A stretch of DNA of 28,087 nucleotides from Leptospiraceae bacterium (lineage in GTDB: Bacteria > Spirochaetota > Leptospiria > Leptospirales > Leptospiraceae). Shown here in pieces: positions 1 through 7,599 of this stretch (position 1 is the first letter of the stretch; each line of letters begins with the position of its first letter). Below the pieces are notes generated by a model. That model saw only the letters and a list, made by a program, of their open reading frames with translations. It had not been told where the DNA came from and ran no database searches. The position numbers were made by a program, and so were the translations under genes. The stretch is taken from positions 1 through 28,087 of the forward strand of contig JAIXRB010000140.1 in the NCBI GenBank assembly GCA_027485405.1, written 5' to 3'.

Positions 1-553
1 CACCAGCAAACACCGAGAATCCCCCGTGTTGCTTTGCGATGTTGTTGATCAATTCTTGAATTAAAACTGTTTTTCCAACCCCAGCACCACCGAAGAGTCC
101 CGTCTTTCCTCCTTTGATGTAAGGGGCGAGTAGATCGATAACTTTGATGCCTGTTTCAAAGATTTCCGTTTTTGGTTTGATGTCTTCGTAAGATGGAGCG
201 TTTGCATGGATTGGTCTTCTTTCGATATCTTTAGGAGTTTCTCCCATTTCATCGACAGTTTCGCCTAGCACGTTAAAGATACGCCCCAAAGTTTTTGGTC
301 CTACAGGAACCGATATCGGTGCTCCTGTGTCCACAACCTCCATTCCTCTTTTCAAACCATCTGTGGATTGAAGAGAAATAGCTCGGATTGTGTTGTCTCC
401 AATATGCTGTTGTACTTCGGATGTAATGATAACATCTTTTCCATTCACTTTAGTGAAAATCTGAAGAGCGTGGTAGATCTCAGGTAACTGCCCGTTTTCA
501 AATGTAATGTCTAAGACCGAACCGATGATTTGTTTAATTTTTCCCTTATTCAT
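1..553 (-). CDS. atpD: ATP synthase F1 subunit beta (N-terminal part, cut by window edge)
   Basis: Catalytic beta subunit of the F1Fo ATP synthase on the cytoplasmic face. About 184 codons are present; the rest lies left of the window. My translation begins MNKGKIKQIIGSVLDITFE, the usual beta-barrel start. It continues through VPVGPKTLGRIFNVLGE to the Walker A loop GGAGVGKT and LIQELINNIA. The ATG at 553-551 has AAGGGG nine bases upstream and an AAAGGA run touching the codon. It follows atpG by 23 bases, in the usual order alpha-gamma-beta; an epsilon gene is expected beyond the edge. Identity is certain from the P-loop context and position. Only completeness is unknown. Confidence 0.97.
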   Translation of the reverse strand, partial: MNKGKIKQIIGSVLDITFENGQLPEIYHALQIFTKVNGKDVIITSEVQQHIGDNTIRAISLQSTDGLKRGMEVVDTGAPISVPVGPKTLGRIFNVLGETVDEMGETPKDIERRPIHANAPSYEDIKPKTEIFETGIKVIDLLAPYIKGGKTGLFGGAGVGKTVLIQELINNIAKQHGGFSVFAG

Positions 554-576
554 TCCTTTTTTCCCCTTGGACTCTG

Positions 577-1443
577 TTATGAGATGGCTTCAGCGCCACC
601 CACGATTTCCGAAATTTCTTGTGTAATTTTAGCCTGACGAACTCGGTTGTAACCCCTGGTCAGCAATTTGATCATTTCCCCCGCGGCATCCGTTGCAGAT
701 TTCATGGCAACTCTTCGAGCGATATGCTCAGATGCGGCAGATTCAAAAATAATTCTAGTAAAAGCCGTTCGAATTACAAGCGGCAGAAGATTTTCTAAAA
801 TGGTTTTTGGATCGGGTTCATAAAGAACTTCTACACCCGATGAACTAGTACCTGAGGCTTTCATTTCAATAGGTAGCACTTGATAGATTTCTGGTCTTTG
901 GCTAGCCGCTGATAAATAATGGGTTGAGATGATTTCGACAGCATCCACCGTTTCATTTGCAAAACGACCCATAAAATAGTTAGCTAATGCGATTGCTTCT
1001 TTAGCCCCAGCTTTGTCATCTAAGTTGGTATGGCTGGATACTGTTTCCATTTTCATAAACTTGAAATAAGAAATGGCTTTTTTTCCACCGGCATGAATTT
1101 CAACTTCAACGCCTTTTGTCTTCCATTCCTCCACTCTGTTTCGAACCATTCTAAGTAGGTTGGAATTAAATCCCCCACATAGACCGCGGTTCGCTGTAAT
1201 AGCTAGAATCGCCACTTTGCGAATCTTTGAAGGATGGCGCAAGTAAGGGCTTTGGATTAAATCGGCAAGCCCAGAAAGCGATGCCACTAACTCAGCCGTT
1301 AGCATTGCATAAGGCTTTGCCGCATTGACCTTGTTTGTGGCTTTCTTAGCCTTTGCAGTCGAAACCATTTCCATGGTTCGAGTGATCTTTCGGGTGTTCT
1401 TTACCGAGGTGATCCGCTTTTTTATCTCTCGTGGAGTTGCCAA
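577..1443 (-). CDS. atpG: ATP synthase F1 subunit gamma
   Basis: Central rotor shaft of F1, coupling c-ring rotation to catalysis in the beta subunits. The 288 residues match the family length. Both terminal helices are clear: the N-terminal MATPREIKKRITSVKNTRKI, and the C-terminal ARRVAMKSATDAAGEMIKLL ending in QEISEIVGGAEAI. The mid-region has the typical ITANRGLCGGFN. The start codon is TTG (1443-1441), with AGAGGA seven bases upstream. No better in-frame ATG exists near the conserved N-terminus, so TTG is convincing. It lies 12 bases after atpA and 23 before atpD. Confidence 0.97.
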   Translation of the reverse strand: MATPREIKKRITSVKNTRKITRTMEMVSTAKAKKATNKVNAAKPYAMLTAELVASLSGLADLIQSPYLRHPSKIRKVAILAITANRGLCGGFNSNLLRMVRNRVEEWKTKGVEVEIHAGGKKAISYFKFMKMETVSSHTNLDDKAGAKEAIALANYFMGRFANETVDAVEIISTHYLSAASQRPEIYQVLPIEMKASGTSSSGVEVLYEPDPKTILENLLPLVIRTAFTRIIFESAASEHIARRVAMKSATDAAGEMIKLLTRGYNRVRQAKITQEISEIVGGAEAIS

Positions 1444-1455
1444 ACCAGTTTCCTC

Positions 1456-2970
1456 TTAACCCAATTTCTTTAGAAAAAGATCTACTATGCCTTTTACAAC
1501 TTTTTGTAAGGCGGCTTCGCCTTTGATTTCTTTTGCATCTCGGATCTCAGCTAGAATCTCAGGATGTTGCTCTTTGATTGTTTGGATCAAAAATGCTTCG
1601 AATTCCCGAACCTTTGGAACAGGAATAGGATCCATAAAACCCTTTGTAACAGCGAAAATCGACAAAACTTGCTCTTCGACTGGACTCGGAGAGTTGTTCG
1701 GTTGTTTCAATACTTCTAAGGTTCTGTAACCACGGTCTAACTGTGATTGCGTGACAGGATCCAATTCAGTTCCCAATTGAGCAAAAGCCTCAAGGTCTCT
1801 AAACTGTGCTAAATCTGATTTCATAGTTCCTGCGACTTTTTTCATCGCCTTGATTTGAGCGGCAGAACCAACTCGAGAAACCGAAATACCAACGTCCACT
1901 GCCGGTCGCAAACCAGATGCGAAAAGGTTGGACTGTAAGTAAATCTGTCCGTCGGTGATCGAAATTACATTTGTTGGAATGTATGCGGATACTTCCCCTT
2001 CTTGGGTTTCAATGATGGGAAGAGCTGTCAAAGATCCTCCACCGTATTTGTCATCCAGTTTAGCGGCTCTTTCGAGAAGTCTAGAATGGAGATAGAAAAC
2101 GTCTCCAGGGTAAGCTTCGCGACCTGGAGGTCGGCGGAGTAAAAGAGACATTTGGCGATAGGCAACAGCTTGTTTTGAAAGGTCATCATAGACAACAAGA
2201 GTTGCTTTGCCTTCATCGTACATAAAGTATTCTGCAAAAGTAACCCCAGAGTAAGGAGCAATGTAAAGCATTGGAGCAGGCTCAGAAGCGTTCGCTGATA
2301 CAACTATTGTGTATTCCAAAGCTCCTTTTTCTCTCAACAATTCAATGGTTCCAGCAACGGTAGATGCTTTTTGTCCGATAGCAACGTAAACGCAAATAAC
2401 GCCTTTGCCTTTTTGGTTGATGATGGTGTCGATTGCGATGGATGTCTTTCCAGTTCCTCGGTCACCGATGATCAACTCTCTCTGCCCTCTTCCAATTGGA
2501 ATCATAGCATCAATTGCTTTGATTCCTGTTTGCATTGGCTCTCCAACAGGTTTTCTCATGGCAATCCCAGGTGCTGGAGATTCTACGGGACGAGTTTTTT
2601 TTGCGTTGATTGGGCCTTTGCCGTCAATTGGCTCACCTAATGGGTTGACCACGCGTCCAAGCAATTCAGGACCGACTGGGACTTCAAAAATCTTTCCAAC
2701 TCGTTTGACACTGAAGCCCTCTTCGATTTTTATATAATCTCCAAAGATAACGACCCCAACCGAGTTTTCTTCCAGGTTGAAAGCTTGTCCTCGAACTCCG
2801 TTTTGGAATTCGACTAACTCTCCAGACATTACGTTGGATAGCCCGTAAACTCGAGCGATTCCGTCCCCTACTTCCAGAACAGTTCCGACCTCATCTACTT
2901 GGAGGTCTTTGTTGAAATTCTTGATTTCTTGCTTTAATACCGAGACGACTTCATCTGTTTTAATTTTCAT
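1456..2970 (-). CDS. atpA: ATP synthase F1 subunit alpha
   Basis: Non-catalytic nucleotide-binding subunit of the alpha3beta3 hexamer; 504 residues, normal length. Visible landmarks are the N-terminal VGDGIARVYGLSNVMSGELV, the Walker A loop GDRGTGKT (about residues 169-176), the Walker B region ATLVVYDDLSKQA, the arginine-finger segment ISVSRVGSAAQ and the family signature PAVDVGISVSR. The ATG (2970-2968) has GGAG seven bases upstream and overlaps the end of atpH by 11 bases, which suggests translational coupling. It is part of the atp gene train. Confidence 0.98.
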   Translation of the reverse strand: MKIKTDEVVSVLKQEIKNFNKDLQVDEVGTVLEVGDGIARVYGLSNVMSGELVEFQNGVRGQAFNLEENSVGVVIFGDYIKIEEGFSVKRVGKIFEVPVGPELLGRVVNPLGEPIDGKGPINAKKTRPVESPAPGIAMRKPVGEPMQTGIKAIDAMIPIGRGQRELIIGDRGTGKTSIAIDTIINQKGKGVICVYVAIGQKASTVAGTIELLREKGALEYTIVVSANASEPAPMLYIAPYSGVTFAEYFMYDEGKATLVVYDDLSKQAVAYRQMSLLLRRPPGREAYPGDVFYLHSRLLERAAKLDDKYGGGSLTALPIIETQEGEVSAYIPTNVISITDGQIYLQSNLFASGLRPAVDVGISVSRVGSAAQIKAMKKVAGTMKSDLAQFRDLEAFAQLGTELDPVTQSQLDRGYRTLEVLKQPNNSPSPVEEQVLSIFAVTKGFMDPIPVPKVREFEAFLIQTIKEQHPEILAEIRDAKEIKGEAALQKVVKGIVDLFLKKLG

Positions 2971-3529
2971 ACATTGCTCCGGTGGAGAATCTCTTCTGGA
3001 GGAGGTTCTCTTCGATTTGATCTAATTTATGGCGAATGGAGGCATCGACTAGGTAATCATCGACATAGAGTCGAAACCCTCCAATAAGAGAAGAATCTAT
3101 CTCCTCTTGAATGCGTAGCTCTTTACCAAATTTTTTTGTAATAGAGTCGACAATTTTAGTTTTTTCGGCTGCTGAAAGAGGTTCTGAGGAGACGATCCTT
3201 AGATAGCCTCTGTTTTTCAAAATGTCTAATTCCAATTTGAATTGCTCGTAAATCTCAAACAATTGAGAAAATCGGTTTTTACGAACCAAAACACCAACAA
3301 ATTGTAAGAAAGTTGCTGAAACGGCAGTCTTCAAAGCCTTGACTAAGGTTTTTTCTTTGTCGTCTGTCTTTACCAGCGGAGAGAGAAAAAACTGCCAAAG
3401 GCTGGTCTCTGTCTGGAACATGGAGACTACCCCCGAAAATTCTTCTTCTATGGCTTCTGTTTCTTTGTTTTCCTGAGAAAGCTGTAACAGTGCTTGGGCG
3501 TAGACTTTTGCGATTCGCTCTTGGCTCAT
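2960..3529 (-). CDS. atpH: ATP synthase F1 subunit delta
   Basis: Peripheral-stalk subunit linking the top of F1 to the b-subunit dimer (OSCP/delta family). The 189 residues match the family length. The N-terminal helix IAKVYAQALLQLSQE is typical, as is the C-terminal block RIVSSEPLSAAEKTKIVDSI followed by IGGFRLYVDDYLVDASI, which includes the conserved GG(F/I) and the D-SI end of the domain. Its ATG overlaps the atpF stop as ATGA, so it is probably translated by coupling. It in turn overlaps atpA. Confidence 0.95.
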   Translation of the reverse strand: MSQERIAKVYAQALLQLSQENKETEAIEEEFSGVVSMFQTETSLWQFFLSPLVKTDDKEKTLVKALKTAVSATFLQFVGVLVRKNRFSQLFEIYEQFKLELDILKNRGYLRIVSSEPLSAAEKTKIVDSITKKFGKELRIQEEIDSSLIGGFRLYVDDYLVDASIRHKLDQIEENLLQKRFSTGAMYEN

Positions 3530-4047
3530 TTTACCTTAAGTTTTTCAAGCTTGGATATTTCTTTTTCAACGAAGGCTGAAAAATCATCTTTCTTAAGCTG
3601 TTTCTCGAGAATTTCGCCAGCGATTAACACAGAAAGTTCGACAATCTGGTGTTGCATTTCCGCAATAGCTTTCGTTTTAGCCTGCTCGATGTCCCGAACG
3701 GACTGATCTTTCAAACTTTTTACTTCGGCTTGGGCGTCTTCCAACATCTTTTGTCGGAGATGAACCGCATCCTTCTTTCCTTCTTCAACAATTTTGTGCA
3801 CTTCTTCAGTAGCAGCATGCAGTTTGTCTTCGTAGGTTTTAAGAGCGGCTTCAGCTGACTTTCGTAAAGAGTCCGCCTTCTCAATGTCTCCCTGGATCTT
3901 GTTCGCGCGTTCTTCCAGGGCATGCAATATCTTGTCCCAAGCAAAGCGCTTGAGGATGATCACTACGATGGAAAAAGTGACCAGGGTCCAGATAACTAGA
4001 CCCGGATTGACTTGTAGCAGGTTCAAACCCGAGGAAGCGAGAAACAC
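3526..4047 (-). CDS. atpF: ATP synthase Fo subunit b
   Basis: Membrane-anchored peripheral-stalk subunit of 173 residues. A single N-terminal membrane helix (about residues 13-33, PGLVIWTLVTFSIVVIILKR) is followed by a long charged coiled coil rich in Lys, Glu and Ala, which dimerises to hold F1. The start is GTG (4047-4045) with AAGGAAAG about six bases upstream, only three bases after atpE. The stop overlaps the atpH start as ATGA. A single b gene is visible, so a b2 homodimer is likely. Confidence 0.95.
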   Translation of the reverse strand: MFLASSGLNLLQVNPGLVIWTLVTFSIVVIILKRFAWDKILHALEERANKIQGDIEKADSLRKSAEAALKTYEDKLHAATEEVHKIVEEGKKDAVHLRQKMLEDAQAEVKSLKDQSVRDIEQAKTKAIAEMQHQIVELSVLIAGEILEKQLKKDDFSAFVEKEISKLEKLKVK

Positions 4048-4050
4048 GGA

Positions 4051-4335
4051 TTACTTTCCTTGTTCTACAGTAGCGGTTGGAGCGCTTGGCTTCGCTTTAA
4101 CAGCGTCGTTTAGCGTACCTGAAATTAAGAATGCGATTACGATAGCGAAAAGTGCGGCACCTTCGATCATACCTGCGGCTACGTAAAGTACCAGTTGAAT
4201 CTTTCCAGAAGCTTCTGGTTGTCGGCTGATGCTCTCAGCTACTGAACCACCAATTCTTCCAATTCCAATTCCAGCGCCTAGCATAGCTAGACCAGCGGCA
4301 AGACCTACTCCAATGTATCCTAGACCAATTTCCAT
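4051..4335 (-). CDS. atpE: ATP synthase Fo subunit c
   Basis: Proteolipid subunit of the rotor ring, 94 residues, a helical hairpin. TM1 carries the glycine motif GAGIGIG (residues 20-26). The polar loop has R38-Q39-P40. TM2 has the ion-binding carboxylate E58 in GMIEGAALF. The residue after E58 is Gly and TM1 lacks the Gln/Ser ligands of sodium-type rings, so a proton-driven ring is inferred. A hydrophilic tail of about 20 residues extends beyond TM2. The ATG has AGGAG rather far upstream (about 13 bases). It sits between atpB and atpF in the usual Fo order. Confidence 0.97.
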   Translation of the reverse strand: MEIGLGYIGVGLAAGLAMLGAGIGIGRIGGSVAESISRQPEASGKIQLVLYVAAGMIEGAALFAIVIAFLISGTLNDAVKAKPSAPTATVEQGK

Positions 4336-4383
4336 GTGTTTCTATTCACTCCTGTATAATTGTTTTAATAAATAAAACCAGCG

Positions 4384-5397
4384 TCAATGCCTATGCATTA
4401 CGGTTCCTATAAAAACCGATGTTAGCAAGGAAAATATAAATGCCTGTAAAAAGGCAACGAGTAGTTCGAGAAAGTAAATAGCTACCGTGCTCAAAATAGA
4501 GACTGGAGCAATCAGGTAGCTTTGGCTCATGAAAATGAAACCGAAGAGTGTTAAGAGCAAAACGTGTCCTGCAGTCATGTTTGCAAGTAACCTCATGGTC
4601 AATGCAAAACAACGCGCTAGGTGGGTAATGAAAAACTCCAAAATCCACATCAATGGCCAAAGTGGAGCTGGCACTCCTTTTGGAACAGCGTGAGCAACGA
4701 AAGCAATACCTTGGTAAGAAAAAGCAGTTCCGTAAATCAAAATCAGGGTCAATCCAGCTAAAGTAACTGTAACACTGATGTCTCCTGTGACAGTGATTCC
4801 AGACCAAATCTCTCCGAGCAAATGGACTCCCGTTGCTAAAGAGGCAAGCTCTCCGATAGGGGGGATGAGCCCGAGCAAGTTGCAGAAGAGTATAAAGAAA
4901 AAGACAGTAAAAATATAGTGATAGTAGGAATGCCCATGGTGGCCTAGCGATTCATCTACCACTTTCTCTTTTAAGAAAGTAACAAAGACTTCGACTGTGG
5001 AAGTGAATTTGGAATGTACTTTTGTTGGGTCTTTGGAAATGAGGTTTGCCGCAGGAATAAAGACTACTAGAAGGAAAAAGCAAGCGATCCACATCATTGT
5101 GACTCGTTTTGTAATATGTAGATCAATGCCACCCAAGAAGTGATAGGATTTGTCTCCCTCTAGGAAGACAGCATGGTGTTCCGGATCATAGCCAGGGGTG
5201 CCTTGGTAAACCTTTTGCCCACCAAAGTTCAATGGGAAAATGGGTGCGTCAGCCAAGTGGTGCGAAATGACTTCACTGAAATTGAAAGGTGCATCGGTAG
5301 CCTCGTTCGCCCAAGTAGGGCTAGAAAGAAGGCAGATTGCTAGAAAAAGGATCGTTTTGAATCTATGGATCTTTGGAAGCACTGCAATAACTCGCAA
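4384..5397 (-). CDS. atpB: ATP synthase Fo subunit a
   Basis: Stator subunit providing the proton half-channels against the c-ring. At 337 residues it is longer than the roughly 270 of Escherichia coli. The essential arginine is R269 in ALTMRLLANMTAGH. The last helices (EFFITHLARCFAL, FLELLVAFLQAFIFSLL) are typical. The N-terminus looks like a cleavable signal peptide (FKTILFLAICLLSSPTWA), followed by an exported His-rich segment before the first core helix. This arrangement is known from Bacteroidetes-type and spirochaete subunit a. The longest frame starts at TTG (5397-5395). No ATG or clear ribosome site is present; a GTG five codons later is the alternative. The start overlaps the end of the preceding gene by 35 bases. 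Confidence 0.93.
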   Translation of the reverse strand: MRVIAVLPKIHRFKTILFLAICLLSSPTWANEATDAPFNFSEVISHHLADAPIFPLNFGGQKVYQGTPGYDPEHHAVFLEGDKSYHFLGGIDLHITKRVTMMWIACFFLLVVFIPAANLISKDPTKVHSKFTSTVEVFVTFLKEKVVDESLGHHGHSYYHYIFTVFFFILFCNLLGLIPPIGELASLATGVHLLGEIWSGITVTGDISVTVTLAGLTLILIYGTAFSYQGIAFVAHAVPKGVPAPLWPLMWILEFFITHLARCFALTMRLLANMTAGHVLLLTLFGFIFMSQSYLIAPVSILSTVAIYFLELLVAFLQAFIFSLLTSVFIGTVMHRH

Positions 5398-5755
5398 ATA
5401 CCAATAGCACTAAATGGAAAATATAGGCAATTAAAAAACCAAAAATCATGGTTTCAGACTGTTGCCGCCAGACTAAAAAAGCTAAAAGACCTAAATTACC
5501 TAAGAAACTGACTAGAACACTTACCATAGAAACAGTTGTGACCAGGCTTGGAGGTAGATTTCTTGAGAAAATTCTAAGGCATAGCACGCCTAACTGCCAC
5601 AAGAGACTCGCCGTTGCACCAATGGAAAATTGGCCAAGCCAAGGAAAAGCACTTGAATGAAATCGGATCAGAAAAGCAAAAACCCCTCCCAAAACTAGAC
5701 TTGGGAGGAGATAAAAGAAAAGTAGTTTTCCGCGGTGAGCTTTTAGAAAATCCAA
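5363..5755 (-). CDS. atpI: AtpI-like ATP synthase assembly protein
   Basis: Small hydrophobic protein of 130 residues with four predicted membrane helices (about 10-32, 42-62, 70-95 and 100-124). It sits immediately upstream of atpB and overlaps it by 35 bases. In many bacteria this position holds atpI (ATP-synt_I family), which assists c-ring assembly and is poorly conserved in sequence. The call rests on length, topology and position rather than on a diagnostic motif. The frame opens with TTG seven bases after gpx, without a clear ribosome site. Translation may depend on coupling. Confidence 0.6.
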   Translation of the reverse strand: MDFLKAHRGKLLFFYLLPSLVLGGVFAFLIRFHSSAFPWLGQFSIGATASLLWQLGVLCLRIFSRNLPPSLVTTVSMVSVLVSFLGNLGLLAFLVWRQQSETMIFGFLIAYIFHLVLLVFASYCSASKDP

Positions 5756-5762
5756 ATAGAGA

Positions 5763-6242
5763 TTAGAGAATCTTTTCTATGTCCGCTTGAATGTCTTCTG
5801 GTTTGGTCATGGGAGCATAACGCTTGATTACCTTACCGTTTTTGTCAACAAGGAACTTTGTGAAGTTCCATTTGATGTTTTTTAAGCCTAAAAACCCTGA
5901 GCTTTTGGACTTTAGGTGTTCGTAAAGTGGATCTGTGTTCGGCCCGTTTACTTCTATTTTTGAAAAAATGGGGAATGTCGTCTGAAATGTTCTTTCACAG
6001 AAGAGCTTTATCTCAGAATCGCCACCTGGCTCTTGTTCCCCGAACTGATTGCAAGGGAATGCTAAAACTTCTAATCCTTGGTCTTTGTATTTGACATAGG
6101 TTTCTTGCAAACCCTTGTACTGCGGAGTGAACCCACACTGACTAGCCGTGTTGACAATTAGCAAAGCTTTGCCTTTGAATTGAGAAAGGGGAACTTCTTC
6201 GCTTCCCCTTTTGACTTTGATTGAATAAATATCTTCTGCCAT
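5763..6242 (-). CDS. gpx: Glutathione peroxidase family protein (probably thioredoxin-dependent)
   Basis: Cysteine peroxidase of 159 residues, the normal length for monomeric bacterial and plant-type Gpx, reducing hydroperoxides in the cytoplasm (no signal peptide). The peroxidatic C36 lies in VNTASQCGFTPQY and the second signature is AFPCNQFGEQEPG. Q70, W125 and N126 (KWNFTKF) complete the catalytic tetrad. C82 in KLFCERTF fits the resolving cysteine of Gpx enzymes that use thioredoxin rather than glutathione. That substrate preference is inferred. The ATG lies five bases after atpZ and only seven bases separate its stop from the next gene, so it is embedded in the ATP synthase transcript. 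Confidence 0.93.
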   Translation of the reverse strand: MAEDIYSIKVKRGSEEVPLSQFKGKALLIVNTASQCGFTPQYKGLQETYVKYKDQGLEVLAFPCNQFGEQEPGGDSEIKLFCERTFQTTFPIFSKIEVNGPNTDPLYEHLKSKSSGFLGLKNIKWNFTKFLVDKNGKVIKRYAPMTKPEDIQADIEKIL

Positions 6243-6247
6243 AGTTG

Positions 6248-6457
6248 TTACTTTAGATTCCTTACTTTCATAATTAAAGAATAAAATCCAAGACCGAACC
6301 CGAAAAATAATCCGAGCAAAGTGAATAGACTGGATTTTTGAAAATACTCATCCAGGTAGGTTCCCGCATAGACAAAGAAACCAACAGTAATCGCCAGTTC
6401 GAGACCGACTCCCGCCATAGCAAAAGGCGATGGGTCTTCAGGTGGCTTTTTCTCCAT
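6248..6457 (-). CDS. atpZ: AtpZ/AtpI-family small membrane protein
   Basis: Protein of 69 residues with two membrane helices (about 12-32 and 43-63). The sequence GVGLELAITVGFFVYAGTYLDEYF followed by LFTLLGLFFGFGLGFYSL is the AtpZ/AtpI pattern, a helix ending in G-x-x-LD then a glycine-rich helix. Members are encoded at the head of atp operons. They are thought to aid ATP synthase assembly or magnesium/calcium supply. Its ATG shares one base with the lepB stop (TAATG), so it is likely coupled to lepB. A second, AtpI-like gene follows after gpx. Confidence 0.8.
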   Translation of the reverse strand: MEKKPPEDPSPFAMAGVGLELAITVGFFVYAGTYLDEYFQKSSLFTLLGLFFGFGLGFYSLIMKVRNLK

Positions 6458-7497
6458 TATTGTAAAATGCGACCAATCCTATCCCAACGCACTTGCAATC
6501 GCCAAAGGCGATACTTGAAAGTTCTTTCGAACCAAGTAAACCGGGACTCTTCTTGGCTATAATGAGCAGGTCCAGAAGCAAAAGACTCCGAATAGTGGCA
6601 ACGACTGAGAAGTTCGTCTCCCTCGTAACGCTTGGCAAGGTCGAATCCTTTTTCAGCAAGCTCTTGCCCGTCTTTGTATTCGCAAGTGAAGTCTTTCCAA
6701 TCGATTGAAAAATAAATGATCAGAGCCTTACCAAGAATGTCTTCCCTAGAAACAAATCCCCATGCCCTAGAATCGTGTGAATCATCTCGATTGTCTCCCA
6801 TGACCATATAATGGTTTGGTGGGATCTCGCAACCAACCGAAAAGTCGCAATCAAAGTATTGAGACCTGCGATCGTCTTCGATTCCTTCCAAAAGCAAATG
6901 AGTAAACCCTGGTTTGGTTTCCCGAAACAGGGCTCTTTGCGTCGCGTCCAAATTGTCTAAATCGGAAAGCTCTTTACCGATAGGAACTTCTTCAGGATGG
7001 TAAGAATCGAATTCTAGTTTGCCTTTTTCTTTGAATTCGATAAAGGCAAAATGAACTCTGCCCCGCTCTTTTGTGGAAATGTACTTTCTTGTTATTCGGA
7101 TACTGTCTCCGGGTAGACCAACTACCCGCTTAACAAACCTTTTGGCGAAAAGTCCAGACCTTACGTCGTCATGTCCAAGAGCTGTGGAAGGTGGAATGAA
7201 AGTTACAATGTCTCCGCGTTTGGGCTCATCAAATCGAAAGATCTCCTTCTCCGTAAATGGCATACGAATTGAATATCGCATTTTGTTTACAAACAAGAAG
7301 TCACCAATCTTCAGAGTGGGAATCATCGATCCAGAAGGGATGTTGTTTGCATCTAAAATGGAAGATTTGAAAGCAAAAACCAAGAGGATGATGGAAATAA
7401 AAGATAACGTGGATCCCAAAAGACCATCCTTAGCTTGCTCTCTCTTTTCAGGGTTTGGTTCTGAGATTGGTTCTTGTTTTTTGGAGAAAAAACCCAT
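6457..7497 (-). CDS. lepB: Signal peptidase I
   Basis: Membrane-bound serine-lysine protease that removes signal peptides from exported proteins (S26A). It has 346 residues. A single anchor helix (about 28-48) is followed by box B with the catalytic serine S57 in NIPSGSMIPTLKIGD. Box D holds the catalytic lysine K123 in FVKRVVGLPGDSI. Box E is GDNRDDSHDSRAWGFV. After the last core strand (IIYFSIDW) about 60 extra residues, including two cysteines, come before the terminal RWDRIGRIL. The ATG is at 7497-7495; no strong ribosome site is visible. The gene heads the atp train, and its stop overlaps atpZ. Confidence 0.95.
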   Translation of the reverse strand: MGFFSKKQEPISEPNPEKREQAKDGLLGSTLSFISIILLVFAFKSSILDANNIPSGSMIPTLKIGDFLFVNKMRYSIRMPFTEKEIFRFDEPKRGDIVTFIPPSTALGHDDVRSGLFAKRFVKRVVGLPGDSIRITRKYISTKERGRVHFAFIEFKEKGKLEFDSYHPEEVPIGKELSDLDNLDATQRALFRETKPGFTHLLLEGIEDDRRSQYFDCDFSVGCEIPPNHYMVMGDNRDDSHDSRAWGFVSREDILGKALIIYFSIDWKDFTCEYKDGQELAEKGFDLAKRYEGDELLSRCHYSESFASGPAHYSQEESRFTWFERTFKYRLWRLQVRWDRIGRILQ

Positions 7498-7599
7498 AAA
7501 AGAGAGGCTAATTTTATAGAAAAATCTGTCAACCTATGGAAAAAAGAAGGAAAGAGGTTGTACTTTTTTTCCCCTTCCCCGATACCTACCAGAGAACCC
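7498..7599. promoter_or_regulatory. Divergent promoter region between lepB and the aldolase gene
   Basis: This 102-base gap separates two genes read outward. On the minus strand TATAAAAT (7511-7518) is a good -10 for lepB, with TTTCCA about 18 bases upstream as a weak -35. A perfect TTGACA (7527-7532, minus strand) is too close to that -10. If the TATAAAAT is used, the lepB leader is very short, consistent with its lack of a ribosome site. On the plus strand TTGTAC, 17 bases, then GATACC is a weak candidate for the aldolase. These are motif readings only. Confidence 0.35.

Noticed and set aside
2371..2737. Plus-strand open frames opposite atpA and the other atp genes
   Set aside because: They are mirror frames of well-conserved minus-strand genes, with no ribosome sites and no recognisable protein features.
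7474..7599. Longer aldolase frame starting at 7474
   Set aside because: It overlaps the lepB start and the intergenic promoter region, and the added residues are low-complexity Lys/Phe. The barrel fits a start at 7600.
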